A stretch of DNA of 41,941 nt. It comes from an uncultured Collinsella sp. Its GTDB lineage: Bacteria > Actinomycetota > Coriobacteriia > Coriobacteriales > Coriobacteriaceae. The notes under the pieces are model-generated. The model was given only the letters and a program-made list of their open reading frames with translations, did not search any database and was not told the origin of the DNA. The stretch covers positions 1-41,941 of the forward strand of contig UQJA01000002.1 of NCBI GenBank assembly GCA_900541285.1, in the 5' to 3' direction. Shown piece by piece: positions 23,729 through 31,780 of the stretch (position 1 is its first letter; every line of letters starts with the position of its first letter). Position numbers and translations under genes: made by a program.

Positions 23729-25012
23729 TTACGCGACCGGCTCGATCTTCTCGAGACCGCCCATGTAAGGACGCAGGACCTCGGGGATCGTGATGGTGCC
23801 GTCGGCGTTCTGGTAGTTCTCCAGAATGGCGGCCATGGTGCGGCCGGCCGGCAGGCCGGAACCGTTGAGAGTGTGCAGGTAGCGCGAACCCTTGAAGTTC
23901 TCGGGGTCGCGATACTTGATGTTGGCACGGCGAGCCTGGAAGTCACCGCAGTTGGAGCAGGAGCTGATCTCCTTGTAGGCGTTGTAGCTCGGCAGCCAGA
24001 CCTCGACGTCGTAGGTCTGACGGGCAGAGAAGCCCAAGTCGCCGGTGCACAGGCTAATCACGCGATACGGAAGGCCCAGCTGCTGCAGCAGGTACTCGGC
24101 CTCGGCGGTCATGCTCTCGAGCTCCTCGTCGGACTCCTCCGGCTTAGCGAACTTGACCATCTCGACCTTGTCGAACTCGTGCTGACGGATGATGCCGCGG
24201 GTGTCGCGACCGGCGGAACCGGCCTCCTCGCGGAAGCAGGGGGTGAAGGCGGTGTAGCGGCGCGGCAGGGTGTCGGCGTCGAGGACCTCGCCGGCGTGCA
24301 GGTTGGTGAGCACGACCTCGGCGGTGGGGATCAGGAAGTTGTCACCCGAGACGTGGTAGGCGTCGTCCTCGAACTTGGGCAGCTGGCCCGTGCCGAACAT
24401 GGTCTGACGCTTGACGACGATGGGCGGCCACCACTCCTTAAAACCACGGCTGGTGTGCGTATCGAGGAAGAAGTTGATGAGGGCGCGCTCCAGGCGGGCG
24501 CCGGCGCCACCGAGAACGGTAAAGCGGCTGCCGGAGAGCTTGTTGCCACGCTCGAAGTCGAGGATGTCCAGATCGGTGCCCAGATCCCAGTGCGGCTTAA
24601 AGTCGAAGTCGAACTCGCGCGGGGTGCCCCAGCGGCGACGCTCGATGTTCTCGTCCTCGTCCTTACCGTACGGGGTGGCATCGCACGGAATGTTGGGCAG
24701 GTGAGCCATGAAGCCGTACTGCTCCTGCTCGAGAGCGGTGCGGCGCTCGGCCAGACCGTCAATCTTCTCGTTGACGGCGCGCACGGCCTCCTTGGCGGCC
24801 TCGGCCTCGTCCTTCTTGCCCTCCTTCATCAGGGCGCCGATCTTCTTGGACTCGGCATTGCGCGTAGCCTGGAGCTCCTCGACCTCGGTGATGACGGCAC
24901 GGCGCTCGTCGTCGAGCTCAAAGAACTTCTCGCGATCCCAAGACGTCTGGCGGTTAGCCATGGCGACATCGATGGCATCGGGGTTCTCGCGAACAAACTT
25001 GATATCAAGCAT
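23729..25012 (-). CDS. serS: Seryl-tRNA synthetase
   Basis: A 427-residue class II aminoacyl-tRNA synthetase that charges tRNA-Ser. The first 110 residues form the usual antiparallel coiled-coil arm (VAMANRQTSWDREKFFELDD through KIDGLAERRTALEQEQ). Motif 2 is CFREEAGSAGRDTRGIIRQH, then FDKVEMVKF; motif 3 is NGSGLPAGRTMAAILENYQN. The ATG at 25012 has GGAGG 6 bases upstream; an in-frame ATG 27 bases earlier has none. No T-box leader is present, since only about 110 bases separate it from the divergent miniprotein. Confidence 0.97.
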   Translation of the reverse strand: MLDIKFVRENPDAIDVAMANRQTSWDREKFFELDDERRAVITEVEELQATRNAESKKIGALMKEGKKDEAEAAKEAVRAVNEKIDGLAERRTALEQEQYGFMAHLPNIPCDATPYGKDEDENIERRRWGTPREFDFDFKPHWDLGTDLDILDFERGNKLSGSRFTVLGGAGARLERALINFFLDTHTSRGFKEWWPPIVVKRQTMFGTGQLPKFEDDAYHVSGDNFLIPTAEVVLTNLHAGEVLDADTLPRRYTAFTPCFREEAGSAGRDTRGIIRQHEFDKVEMVKFAKPEESDEELESMTAEAEYLLQQLGLPYRVISLCTGDLGFSARQTYDVEVWLPSYNAYKEISSCSNCGDFQARRANIKYRDPENFKGSRYLHTLNGSGLPAGRTMAAILENYQNADGTITIPEVLRPYMGGLEKIEPVA

Positions 25013-25052
25013 TAGATCCTCCGGCGATATACATTCCATTTAGGTTGCAACC

Positions 25053-25099
25053 TTGTACATGTATGGGCAAGTATATACTTATGAGCGTTTACGACCCAA
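25053..25099. promoter_or_regulatory. Overlapping divergent promoters sharing a palindromic -10
   Basis: AAGTATATACTT (25069-25080) is a perfect palindrome giving TATACT on both strands. Plus strand: TTGTAC (25053-25058), a 15-base spacer, then TATACT toward the miniprotein. Minus strand: TTGGGT (25094-25099), an 18-base spacer, then TATACT toward serS. Confidence 0.5.
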
Positions 25100-25123
25100 C
25101 TCAACTACGCAAGAAGGCACCCA

Positions 25124-25297
25124 ATGGACGCAGTTTTTTCCTTTTTGTTTGGCACCCGCACCGGTTTTGCCATCCTTTTCGCCGGCGGCATCCTGTTATT
25201 TGCGATTCTTGCCTTTGTAATGGAGAAGCGTACCCATAAGATGTACGTCGACCGCGGACCCAAGTCCGAGGATGAGGAAGACAGCTTCTGGGACTAA
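25124..25297 (+). CDS. 57-residue single-pass membrane miniprotein
   Basis: The frame starts at ATG 25124 with AGAAGG 7 bases upstream and ends with TAA at 25297. It has a short N-terminus (MDAVFSFLFGTRTG), one hydrophobic segment of about 18 residues (FAILFAGGILLFAILAFV), then a basic patch (EKRTHKM) and an acidic tail (PKSEDEEDSFWD). The positive patch after the segment suggests the tail is cytoplasmic. I do not recognise it. A promoter, ribosome site and strong terminator frame it exactly, so it is probably a real gene. Confidence 0.7.
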   Translation: MDAVFSFLFGTRTGFAILFAGGILLFAILAFVMEKRTHKMYVDRGPKSEDEEDSFWD

Positions 25298-25453
25298 CCT
25301 GCCAAAAAGGGACAGGTTTATTTTGGTCGGTTTTATCTGGGCAAACGCAAGCGCCCCGCAACTGGAATTGAGCCAGTTGCGGGGCGCTTTTCGCACATAC
25401 GACAAAACCGCAGGAAAAACCTGCCAAAATAAACCTGTCCCTAAATGGCAGGT
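25297..25453. repeat. Inverted-repeat element between the miniprotein and proC
   Basis: Imperfect arms of about 39 bases, containing CCTGCCA then GGGACAGGTTTATTTTGG, lie at 25297-25339 and, inverted, at 25408-25453. They abut the two convergent stop codons and enclose the terminator hairpin at 25349-25389. The repeated GGGACAGGTTTATTTTGG core suggests a REP-like or small mobile palindrome. Confidence 0.75.
25349..25390 (+). terminator. Strong convergent terminator of the miniprotein gene
   Basis: A perfect 17-bp stem AAGCGCCCCGCAACTGG with its complement at 25373-25389, a 7-base loop and a trailing TTTT on the plus strand. On the minus strand it may also stop proC transcripts, though the T-tract is weaker. 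Confidence 0.9.
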
Positions 25454-25454
25454 T

Positions 25455-26225
25455 TTACTGGAGAGTTGCGTCGATTGCCTTGACCAGGGCACTGCGCATG
25501 CCGGCGTCCTCGAGCGCAACGACGCCCTTGATGGTGGCACCACCGGGCGAGCATACGGCATCCTTCATCGCCGCAGGATGCTGGCCAGTTGCAAGCTGCA
25601 GCTTTGCCGTACCCAGCACCATCTGGCTCACAATGCGATAGGCATCGGCACGCGGGATACCGTGCTTGACCGCTGCATCGCCCAGGGCCTCGATTGCCAT
25701 GGCGACAAATGCCGGAGCGCAACCACCCACCGTGCCGCCCACAAACAGCAGGCTCGTATCGAGCTCGACCACCGCACCGAGCTTGCCAAGCAGATCAAGC
25801 ACCACTGCGCTCTGCTCATCACTAAGCGTGGAAGCCTTCTCGCAGGCGATGACGCCCTCGCCCACCGAAACCGGTGTGTTGGGCACCGTCGAGATGTGCG
25901 CGACGCCCGGCAGGACCTGCTCCCACTTGGCACTGTCCCAAGTCCAGGCAACCGACAGAACGACCTTGTCGGCAAGAATGTCCTTGAGCGGGGCGAATAC
26001 CTTCTCGATCATGTACGGTTTGACCGCAGCGACCACGATATCGGATGCGGCGACAACCTCGGCGGCATCGTGACAGGCGACCATGCCGCGCGCCTCGCAG
26101 CGCTCAACCAGTGCGTCGTAGCGACCCGCGCAGGCGCACATGTCGCTCACAGCTACACCGGCAGCGATCCAGCCATCGGCCATAGCGCTCGCCATATTGC
26201 CAAAACCGACAAATCCAATCTTCAT
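25455..26225 (-). CDS. proC: Pyrroline-5-carboxylate reductase
   Basis: A 256-residue NAD(P)H-dependent enzyme for the last step of proline synthesis. The Rossmann dinucleotide site is GFVGFGNMASAMADG, followed by VVAAVKPYMIEKV and STVPNTPVSVGEGV. The C-terminal helical domain has the ProC signature: GGCAPAFVAMAIEALGDAAV, GIPRADAYRI and HPAAMKDAVCSPGGATIKGV. The GGCAPAF form (usually GSGPA) is a slight variant. AAGGA lies 9 bases before the ATG. It has its own short upstream gap of 73 bases to rlmH. Confidence 0.95.
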   Translation of the reverse strand: MKIGFVGFGNMASAMADGWIAAGVAVSDMCACAGRYDALVERCEARGMVACHDAAEVVAASDIVVAAVKPYMIEKVFAPLKDILADKVVLSVAWTWDSAKWEQVLPGVAHISTVPNTPVSVGEGVIACEKASTLSDEQSAVVLDLLGKLGAVVELDTSLLFVGGTVGGCAPAFVAMAIEALGDAAVKHGIPRADAYRIVSQMVLGTAKLQLATGQHPAAMKDAVCSPGGATIKGVVALEDAGMRSALVKAIDATLQ

Positions 26226-26298
26226 ATCTCATAGTCCTTCCAGACACATTCCTCAAAACGAAAGGTATTGTCCCACGCCATTGTTTCGTATTGCCGAC

Positions 26299-26769
26299 CT
26301 ATTTGTGATACGGCTCGCCACGACTGATCTTGCAGGCGCGGTAGATTTGCTCCAGCAGCACCACGCGCGCCAGGTTATGCGGCAAGGTAATGCGTCCAAA
26401 GCTGAGCATCTCGTCGACGCGGGCGCGCACGTCATCGCTCACGCCGTCCGATCCGCCAATCACAAAGGCGATGTCGCTGTTACCACGCAGCATAAGATCA
26501 TCGAGCCGCGCCGAAAACTCCTCGCTCGAGCGCTCTTTGCCCTCAATGGCCAGCAGGATCACATGCGCTCGAGACGGCAAGGCAGCAAGAATCGCCGCCC
26601 CCTCCTTGTCGCGCGCGGCATCCACGCCGCCCGCCTTAGCCGGATCGATATCGGCCACCTCGCGGATATCAACCTTGGCATAGGCACCTAGGCGCTTGGC
26701 GTACTCAGCGCACGCGTCCTTCCAAAAGCGCTCCTTGAGCTTACCGACGCAAACGACGGTGTATTTCAC
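26299..26769 (-). CDS. rlmH: 23S rRNA (pseudouridine-1915 N3) methyltransferase RlmH
   Basis: A 156-residue SPOUT-class, SAM-dependent enzyme that methylates pseudouridine 1915 of 23S rRNA in assembled ribosomes. It begins KYTVVCVGKLKERFWKDAC; the SAM-binding knot is AFVIGGSDGVSDDV and LPHNLARVVLLEQIYRA, ending in the invariant SRGEPYHK. GTG start at 26769; AAGGAG lies inside the last codons of the SPFH gene, so the two are probably coupled (6-base gap). Confidence 0.97.
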   Translation of the reverse strand: MKYTVVCVGKLKERFWKDACAEYAKRLGAYAKVDIREVADIDPAKAGGVDAARDKEGAAILAALPSRAHVILLAIEGKERSSEEFSARLDDLMLRGNSDIAFVIGGSDGVSDDVRARVDEMLSFGRITLPHNLARVVLLEQIYRACKISRGEPYHK

Positions 26770-26775
26770 GCGCGT

Positions 26776-27714
26776 CTACTCCTTCGAATCGTTTTGAACT
26801 TTGCCGGCGGCCAGCATCTGCTCGAACATCGAGGCCGACTGCGAAAAGTCGCTCGGCAGCACGACCGTCGAGGTTTTACCCGTGCGAGCGAACTCCGTCA
26901 TCATCTCGGACCACTGCGTAAACATGAACAGTTGGTTGGCCTCGTCATTGCCGACACCCGTCTCCTGGATGATCTCGAGCGAATCTTTGATACCCAGCGC
27001 GATGGCCTTGCGCTGGTTGGCGATGCCCTCGCCCGCCTTTTCCATAGCCTCAGCCTCGGCGGTCGCCTCGGTGACGCGCTTGATGCGGTCTGCCTCAGCG
27101 AGCTCCTGTGCCGCAGCGCGCTTGCGCTGGGCGGCGTTGATGTCGTTCATGGAGTTCTCAACCTCGGTCGGCAGTGCGATTTTGGTGATGAGCGTCGACA
27201 CGAGGGTGAAGCCGTAGGCGGCCATCTGCTCGGAAACGGTAGCGTTGACATCCTTGGCGATGTCGTCCTTCTTGGCAAAGACCTCATCGAGTGTGTAGAC
27301 GGGAATCGAAGAGCGCAGGGCGTCGGTGATGAAGTCACGCATCTGGTCGACGGGCTCCTGCAGCATATAGTAGCTCTTGTAGATGCCCGAATCTGCCGGG
27401 CCGGCGCCCATGTCATAGCTCACGTGGTACTGAGCAGAGACCTCAAGGCCGATGGTCACGTTGTCCTGGGTCTTAACGTCGATGCCAAAACCGTTTTTCA
27501 TGGTTCGCAGACTCACCGTGGCGGCCTTGCGGTCGATCACGGGCACCTTCATGTGGAAGCCCGCGTTGACGATGCGGTTAAACTTGCCCAGACGCTCGAT
27601 GATCACGGCATGCTGCTGTTCAACGACGTAGCAGGCGTTGGGAAGCAGCAGCAACAGAATGATGATGGGAATCAAAAGGCTGGTAAGGGCAGCGATGATA
27701 CCGGACAACAGCAT
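26776..27714 (-). CDS. SPFH/Band 7 membrane protein (QmcA/stomatin type)
   Basis: 312 residues. An N-terminal membrane segment (SLLIPIIILLLLLPNACYVV, about 10-29) is followed by the band 7 domain: VVEQQHAVIIERLGKFNRIV, GFHMKVPVIDRKA, KTQDNVTIGLEVSAQYHV. A charged coiled coil then runs from about 180 to 240 (RKRAAAQELAEADRIKRVTE, AEAEAMEKAGEGIANQRKA). These proteins form membrane-microdomain cages and act with FtsH or NfeD-type partners; no NfeD gene is adjacent. The ATG at 27714 has GAGGAG 7 bases upstream. It is paired with rlmH downstream. Confidence 0.93.
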   Translation of the reverse strand: MLLSGIIAALTSLLIPIIILLLLLPNACYVVEQQHAVIIERLGKFNRIVNAGFHMKVPVIDRKAATVSLRTMKNGFGIDVKTQDNVTIGLEVSAQYHVSYDMGAGPADSGIYKSYYMLQEPVDQMRDFITDALRSSIPVYTLDEVFAKKDDIAKDVNATVSEQMAAYGFTLVSTLITKIALPTEVENSMNDINAAQRKRAAAQELAEADRIKRVTEATAEAEAMEKAGEGIANQRKAIALGIKDSLEIIQETGVGNDEANQLFMFTQWSEMMTEFARTGKTSTVVLPSDFSQSASMFEQMLAAGKVQNDSKE

Positions 27715-27791
27715 GGTCTCTCCTCTGATAGGCACACGTTGGCATTAGGATACCCGCACGAAGCAGCTGTGTGACACCAACAAGAGGACCC

Positions 27792-28010
27792 GTGGTCAAA
27801 AAAGGCCAAATATGAGTACTGTTACCAGTTTAGTAACAGCGTATTTGGGTCAAAATCGCCTCGTTGAACCCGAGGTCTATCGAAATTACTTCATTTTGTC
27901 TCAAGGTTGAGCCAAATTAGCGTACATCTGTTGCGCAAAATGAGCAAAAATGGCTTCATGAAATGTCTCTATTTTCATGTCAGTACTCATATTTGCCACT
28001 TTTTGACCAC
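27792..28010. mobile_element. 219-bp AT-richer element with 30-bp terminal inverted repeats (MITE-like)
   Basis: Arms at 27792-27821 and 27981-28010 are 27/30 identical in inverted orientation (GTGGTCAAAAA... ending AAATATGAGTACTG). Next to the left arm is a CTGTTAC/GTAACAG hairpin (27819-27839). The interior is clearly richer in A and T than its surroundings and holds no gene with a ribosome site. It fills most of the gap between the SPFH gene and the tRNA-Leu terminator. No clear target-site duplication is visible. Confidence 0.65.
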
Positions 28011-28063
28011 AGGGACATCTACCGCGCGAAATCGATATGTCAAATCTGCCAAAACGGCCCATA

Positions 28064-28090
28064 ACAAAAAAGCTCCCATTGCTGGGAGCT
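28064..28090 (-). terminator. Intrinsic terminator of tRNA-Leu
   Basis: A perfect 8-bp stem AGCTCCCA/TGGGAGCT with a 4-base loop, followed on the minus strand by TTTTTTG. It lies 12 bases beyond the tRNA. Confidence 0.92.
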
Positions 28091-28101
28091 CTTTCAATCA
28101 A

Positions 28102-28188
28102 TGGTGCGGGCGAAAGGACTTGAACCTTCATGGGGTTGCCCCCATACGGACCTGAACCGTACGCGTCTGCCAATTCCGCCACGCCCGC
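28102..28188 (-). tRNA. tRNA-Leu (anticodon CAG)
   Basis: An 87-base class II tRNA with encoded CCA. The acceptor arms GCGGGCG/CGCCCGC pair fully. The anticodon arm TACGG-TTCAGGT-CCGTA gives CAG. The variable arm TGGGGGCAACCCCA forms a stem, and the T-arm is AAGGTTCAAGTCCTT. Confidence 0.97.
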
Positions 28189-28199
28189 GTGCAGGAATT

Positions 28200-28228
28200 A
28201 GAATAACGGAGCGCCATCGCGAACGCAA
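28200..28228 (-). promoter_or_regulatory. Promoter of tRNA-Leu
   Basis: On the minus strand TTGCGT (28223-28228) and TATTCT (28200-28205) are 17 bases apart, inside the 43-base gap after tatD. No terminator separates tatD from the tRNA, so read-through is possible. Confidence 0.65.
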
Positions 28229-28231
28229 GAA

Positions 28232-29149
28232 CTATTTTTGAAAAAGTTTGCAGGCATTTTCCCAAGCTGCTCGCGCGATTGCCTCAGCATCCTCGCCGGT
28301 ACGATCGACACGGTCGTTGACCAGCGTGTTTGCCGTAATGGAGATCATTGCGGGCTCGCATTCAAGACCGCGGATGGGCTCCGGAGCCATATACGGGCAA
28401 TCCGTCTCGAACAAAATTCGATCGAGTGGGGTTGCCGCAAATGCCTCGCGCACGTCGTCGTTGCGCTTAAAGGTGGCCGCACCGCCATAGGCGATATAGC
28501 AGCCCAGCTCCACAAAGCACTCCATCGTGGCGCGGTCCTCGCCAAAGCAGTGCAGCACACAACCGGCCTGGGGCACGCCCACCTCACGAAGCACGTTGTA
28601 GGCGTCCGCGTGCGAGGTTCGCTCCTGGTCCGTGTCCTCGTGACGCAGATGCAGCTCCACCGGCACGTTACGGCACACGGCAAGCTCGAGCTGGCGCGCC
28701 ATGCAGTCAATCTGCACGTTATGGGGTGCCGGCGCGATATCGTCGTCATAGTCCATGTGGTAGTCCAGGCCGATTTCGCCAATACCGGCGCATAAGGGGT
28801 CATCGAGTGCGGCAACGACCTGTGCGTGAACGTCGTCGGTATAGTCCGGCGCGCCATACGGATGCACGCCGGCAAGATACTTGATCTGCGGGATATCCTG
28901 CATCGGCAGAATTTCGCGCACGAGCCAGTCGCTATAGTCCGTCACGCTGCGCTTGTCGGCGATGGGGTCGAGCATCGTCACCAACAGGTCGACGCCCGCG
29001 GCTTTGGCACGCAGGAGCGTCTCGGGCACATCCTTGCCCCAGAACGAAAGCAGATGTGCATGCGTGTCGGCAAGCGGCGCCAAGGGCACGGGACAAGCAA
29101 CCGTCTTCTTTTTCTTGGTAAACGTCACGCGTTCGGCATTAAGCGTCAT
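28232..29149 (-). CDS. TatD-family metal-dependent hydrolase (DNase)
   Basis: 305 residues with the TIM-barrel metal site of TatD: LADTHAHL at about 27-34, GVHPYGA, GIGEIGLDYH, PVELHLRHED, CVLHCFGED and the last FETDCPYMAPEP. Family members are Mg-dependent 3'-5' exonucleases linked to DNA repair and quality control. A basic N-terminal tail of about 20 residues (VTFTKKKKTVACPV) precedes the barrel. The ATG overlaps the end of rsmA by 11 bases, so the genes are co-translated. Confidence 0.93.
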   Translation of the reverse strand: MTLNAERVTFTKKKKTVACPVPLAPLADTHAHLLSFWGKDVPETLLRAKAAGVDLLVTMLDPIADKRSVTDYSDWLVREILPMQDIPQIKYLAGVHPYGAPDYTDDVHAQVVAALDDPLCAGIGEIGLDYHMDYDDDIAPAPHNVQIDCMARQLELAVCRNVPVELHLRHEDTDQERTSHADAYNVLREVGVPQAGCVLHCFGEDRATMECFVELGCYIAYGGAATFKRNDDVREAFAATPLDRILFETDCPYMAPEPIRGLECEPAMISITANTLVNDRVDRTGEDAEAIARAAWENACKLFQK

Positions 29150-29999
29150 GGATTAGCTCCTGGGCCAGGCGGACAAAGTCGGCAACATCAAGCGTTTCGG
29201 CGCGCGTGGTGGATGCGATACCGCAAGCCTCAAAGGCGGCATCGAGCACGTCCTTGGTAAAGCCGTTGGCGCTCATGGAATTGCGGATGGTCTTGCGACG
29301 CTGAGCAAATGCAGCATCAATCACGTGGGCCACAAATTCGCAATCGAGTCCTTCGGGCACCACGCCGTCAACACGGTCGATACGCACGACGGCCGAGTCC
29401 ACGTGCGGCGCCGGCATAAAGCAACGCGGCGGCACCTCAAAGCGACCCGTCACCTGCGCATACAGGCCGAGCTTTGCCGTATAGCCGCCATAGGTCTTGT
29501 TACCCGGCACTGCGGCAATGCGATCGGCAACCTCCTTTTGAACCATGACGACGGCGCGCTTGAGCGCGGGCATCGTCTGGAAGAACTGCAGGATGATCGT
29601 CGCCGCCACGTTATAGGGCAAGTTCGCGACAAATACCGTGGGCTCGCCGCCGGCAGCCTGCTCAATCTGCTCCGGGCCCACCTTAAGCGCGTCGCCCATG
29701 ATAAAGCGGAAGTTGGTATAGTCGGCGGCGTGGGCGTCGAGCACCGGTTCGAGCTCAGGATCGGCCTCAATGGACGTAACGCACGCCGCTTCCTGCAGCA
29801 ACGCAAGTGTCAACGTACCGCAACCCGGACCCACCTCGAGTACGCGCTCGTCACCTGCAAGCTCGGCAAGCTCGCAGATACGCTCGATCACATGATTGTC
29901 GATTAGAAAGTTCTGGCCCAGGCGATGCTTGGTCGCAAGGCCAAACTCCTCTAGCAGCTCCCTGGTGGCCGTGGGGTTTGCCAAAGGCGAAGTTGTCAT
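29139..29999 (-). CDS. rsmA: 16S rRNA dimethyladenosine transferase RsmA (KsgA)
   Basis: A 286-residue SAM-dependent enzyme that dimethylates A1518 and A1519 of 16S rRNA during late 30S assembly. Motifs are HRLGQNFLIDNHVIERI, the SAM loop LEVGPGCGTLTLAL, SIEADPEL, MGDALKV, and the catalytic NLPYNVAATII. The C-terminal helical domain contains FAQRRKTIRNSM. GGAGG lies 6 bases before the ATG. Loss of this enzyme gives kasugamycin resistance in other bacteria. Confidence 0.97.
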   Translation of the reverse strand: MTTSPLANPTATRELLEEFGLATKHRLGQNFLIDNHVIERICELAELAGDERVLEVGPGCGTLTLALLQEAACVTSIEADPELEPVLDAHAADYTNFRFIMGDALKVGPEQIEQAAGGEPTVFVANLPYNVAATIILQFFQTMPALKRAVVMVQKEVADRIAAVPGNKTYGGYTAKLGLYAQVTGRFEVPPRCFMPAPHVDSAVVRIDRVDGVVPEGLDCEFVAHVIDAAFAQRRKTIRNSMSANGFTKDVLDAAFEACGIASTTRAETLDVADFVRLAQELIHDA

Positions 30000-30030
30000 G
30001 GTTGCCTCCTTAGCATGATGGCGGCGTCTT

Positions 30031-30065
30031 GAAACAAAAGGGCATGGACCGTGGTGGCCATGCCC
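30031..30065 (-). terminator. Terminator of metG
   Basis: An 8-bp stem GGGCATGG/CCATGCCC is followed on the minus strand by TTTTGTTTC. The tail TTGTTTC is the same as that after the inner hairpin of element B, placing this in the same group of 3' elements. Confidence 0.82.
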
Positions 30066-30109
30066 TTACAGCTAAACAGCAAATTGCCGATATGGCGCTC
30101 GCGCGGTCT

Positions 30110-31711
30110 CTACGCCAGACGCGGGAACAGCGGATCGCCCTTCTCGACGGGCTGACCACCAGCAAGCAGGCCCCAAGCGCAAATGCCCTTGAGGTCGTCG
30201 CTCGCGGCCTCGTCCTCGCAGGACAGGCGGCGCAGAGCCTCGGCAGAAGTCTGGGGCATGAGCGGCATCAGCAGGTGAGCGGCAATGCGGATGGCCTCGA
30301 GCAGGTTGTAGATCACAAACGCCAGCTCATCAGCCTTGGCCTCGTCCTTGGCAAGTGCCCAAGGCTCGGAGTCCTCGATGTAGTGGTTGGCAGTGTGGAT
30401 GAGCTCCATGACCTCATCCTTGGCTCCGCCGTAATCGAGCACGTCCATCTTGGCCATGTAGCGGTCGACCAGGCCATCGGCGATCTTTGCCAGCGGGTTG
30501 TCGAACGCGTCGGCAGACGCCGGTTTAGCCGGGGCGCAGCCGTCAAAGTACTTTGCACTCATGTTGAGCGAGCGCGAAATGAGGTTGCCCCAGCTGTTGG
30601 CCAAATCGGCGTTGTAGACCTGCTCCATGCGATCGAAGCTGATGGCGCCGTCGGTACCGGGAACGACGTCGGTCATGAAGTAGTAGCGATAGCCCTCGAC
30701 GCCCAGCATGTCGATAACGTCCTGCGGAGCGATGGCATTGCCGCGGCTCTTGGACATCTTCTCGGCCTTGCCGGTCTCGGCATTGCGCACGGTCAGGAAG
30801 CCGTGGGCAAAGACGTGCTCGGGCAGGGCCTCGCCGATGGCCATGAGCATGGCAGGCCAAATGACGCAGTGGAAGCGGATGATGTCCTTGCCCACGATGT
30901 GGAACTGCGCGGGCCAGCGATAGGCCAGCTCGGCACGCGCCTCGTCGGTGTCGACACCGTAGCCGACGGCCGTCATATAGTTGAGCAGCGCGTCGAACCA
31001 CACATAGGTCACGTGGCCCTCGTCAAACGGAACCTGAATGCCCCAATCAAAGCTCGTACGGCTCACGGAAAGGTCGTTGAGGCCGCCCTCGACAAAGCTG
31101 CGCACCTCGTTCATACGGAACGCGGGCTCGACAAAGTCGGGGTGCTCGTCATAGAGCTTGAGCAGCTTGTCCTGGAAAGCGGAAAGCTTAAAGAAGTAGG
31201 ACTCCTCCTGCACGCGCTCGAGCGGACGGTGGCAGTCGGGGCACAGGTGCTGGCCGACGCTGCCGTACTCCTCGTCACCCTTCTGGACCTGCGTGTCGGT
31301 GAAGTAGGTCTCGTCAGGCACGCAATACCAACCGTCGTAGCTGCCCTTATACAGGTAGCCGGACTCCTTCATGCGCTCCCACAGGTACTGCACGGCATGA
31401 TGCTGGCGCGGCTCGGTGGTGCGGATGAAGTCGTCGTTGGAGATCTCGAGTTTGTTCCAAAGCTCCTTGAAGTGCGGGGCCTGGCTGTCGGTCCACTCCT
31501 GCGGCGTCATGTTGTGCTTGGCTGCGGCCTCGGCGACCTTCTCGCCGTGCTCGTCCATGCCGGTCAGGAACTTGACGTTATAGCCGGCGGAGCGGCGATA
31601 GCGAGCCTGAACATCGGCGATGATGGTGGAATAAGCCGTGCCCAGGTGCGGATCGGCGTTGACGTAGTAGATGGGCGTCGTGATAAAGAACGAAGGCTTG
31701 CTTTGATCCAT
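30110..31711 (-). CDS. metG: Methionyl-tRNA synthetase
   Basis: A 533-residue class I synthetase. The HIGH motif appears as PHLGTAYSTIIADV and the KMSKS loop as EKMSKSRGNAI. One CxxC pair (LCPDCHRP) suggests a single zinc knuckle. Other signatures are FLTGMDEHGEK, YVWFDALLNYM and the anticodon-binding helices near EQVYNADLANSWGNLISR. It lacks the C-terminal Trbp111-like tRNA-binding domain found in some longer MetRS. GGAGG lies about 9 bases before the ATG. Confidence 0.97.
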   Translation of the reverse strand: MDQSKPSFFITTPIYYVNADPHLGTAYSTIIADVQARYRRSAGYNVKFLTGMDEHGEKVAEAAAKHNMTPQEWTDSQAPHFKELWNKLEISNDDFIRTTEPRQHHAVQYLWERMKESGYLYKGSYDGWYCVPDETYFTDTQVQKGDEEYGSVGQHLCPDCHRPLERVQEESYFFKLSAFQDKLLKLYDEHPDFVEPAFRMNEVRSFVEGGLNDLSVSRTSFDWGIQVPFDEGHVTYVWFDALLNYMTAVGYGVDTDEARAELAYRWPAQFHIVGKDIIRFHCVIWPAMLMAIGEALPEHVFAHGFLTVRNAETGKAEKMSKSRGNAIAPQDVIDMLGVEGYRYYFMTDVVPGTDGAISFDRMEQVYNADLANSWGNLISRSLNMSAKYFDGCAPAKPASADAFDNPLAKIADGLVDRYMAKMDVLDYGGAKDEVMELIHTANHYIEDSEPWALAKDEAKADELAFVIYNLLEAIRIAAHLLMPLMPQTSAEALRRLSCEDEAASDDLKGICAWGLLAGGQPVEKGDPLFPRLA

Positions 31712-31780
31712 GGGGTTTGTCCTCCAGAAAAACGTTGCATACAGAGGATGATTCTAGCGCAAGGGCTGGATATCCTCCAT

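Noticed and set aside
23705..25015. 436-codon plus-strand open frame opposite serS
   Set aside because: Antisense shadow of seryl-tRNA synthetase.
25013..25123. T-box leader for serS
   Set aside because: The gap is only about 110 bases, is shared with a divergent gene and has no T-box sequence; the metG upstream gap of about 70 bases is also too short.
27901..28182. 93-codon minus-strand frame starting MAELADAYGSGPYGG
   Set aside because: The start lies inside tRNA-Leu and the first residues are a translation of the tRNA, a well-known false protein; the rest runs into the inverted-repeat element.
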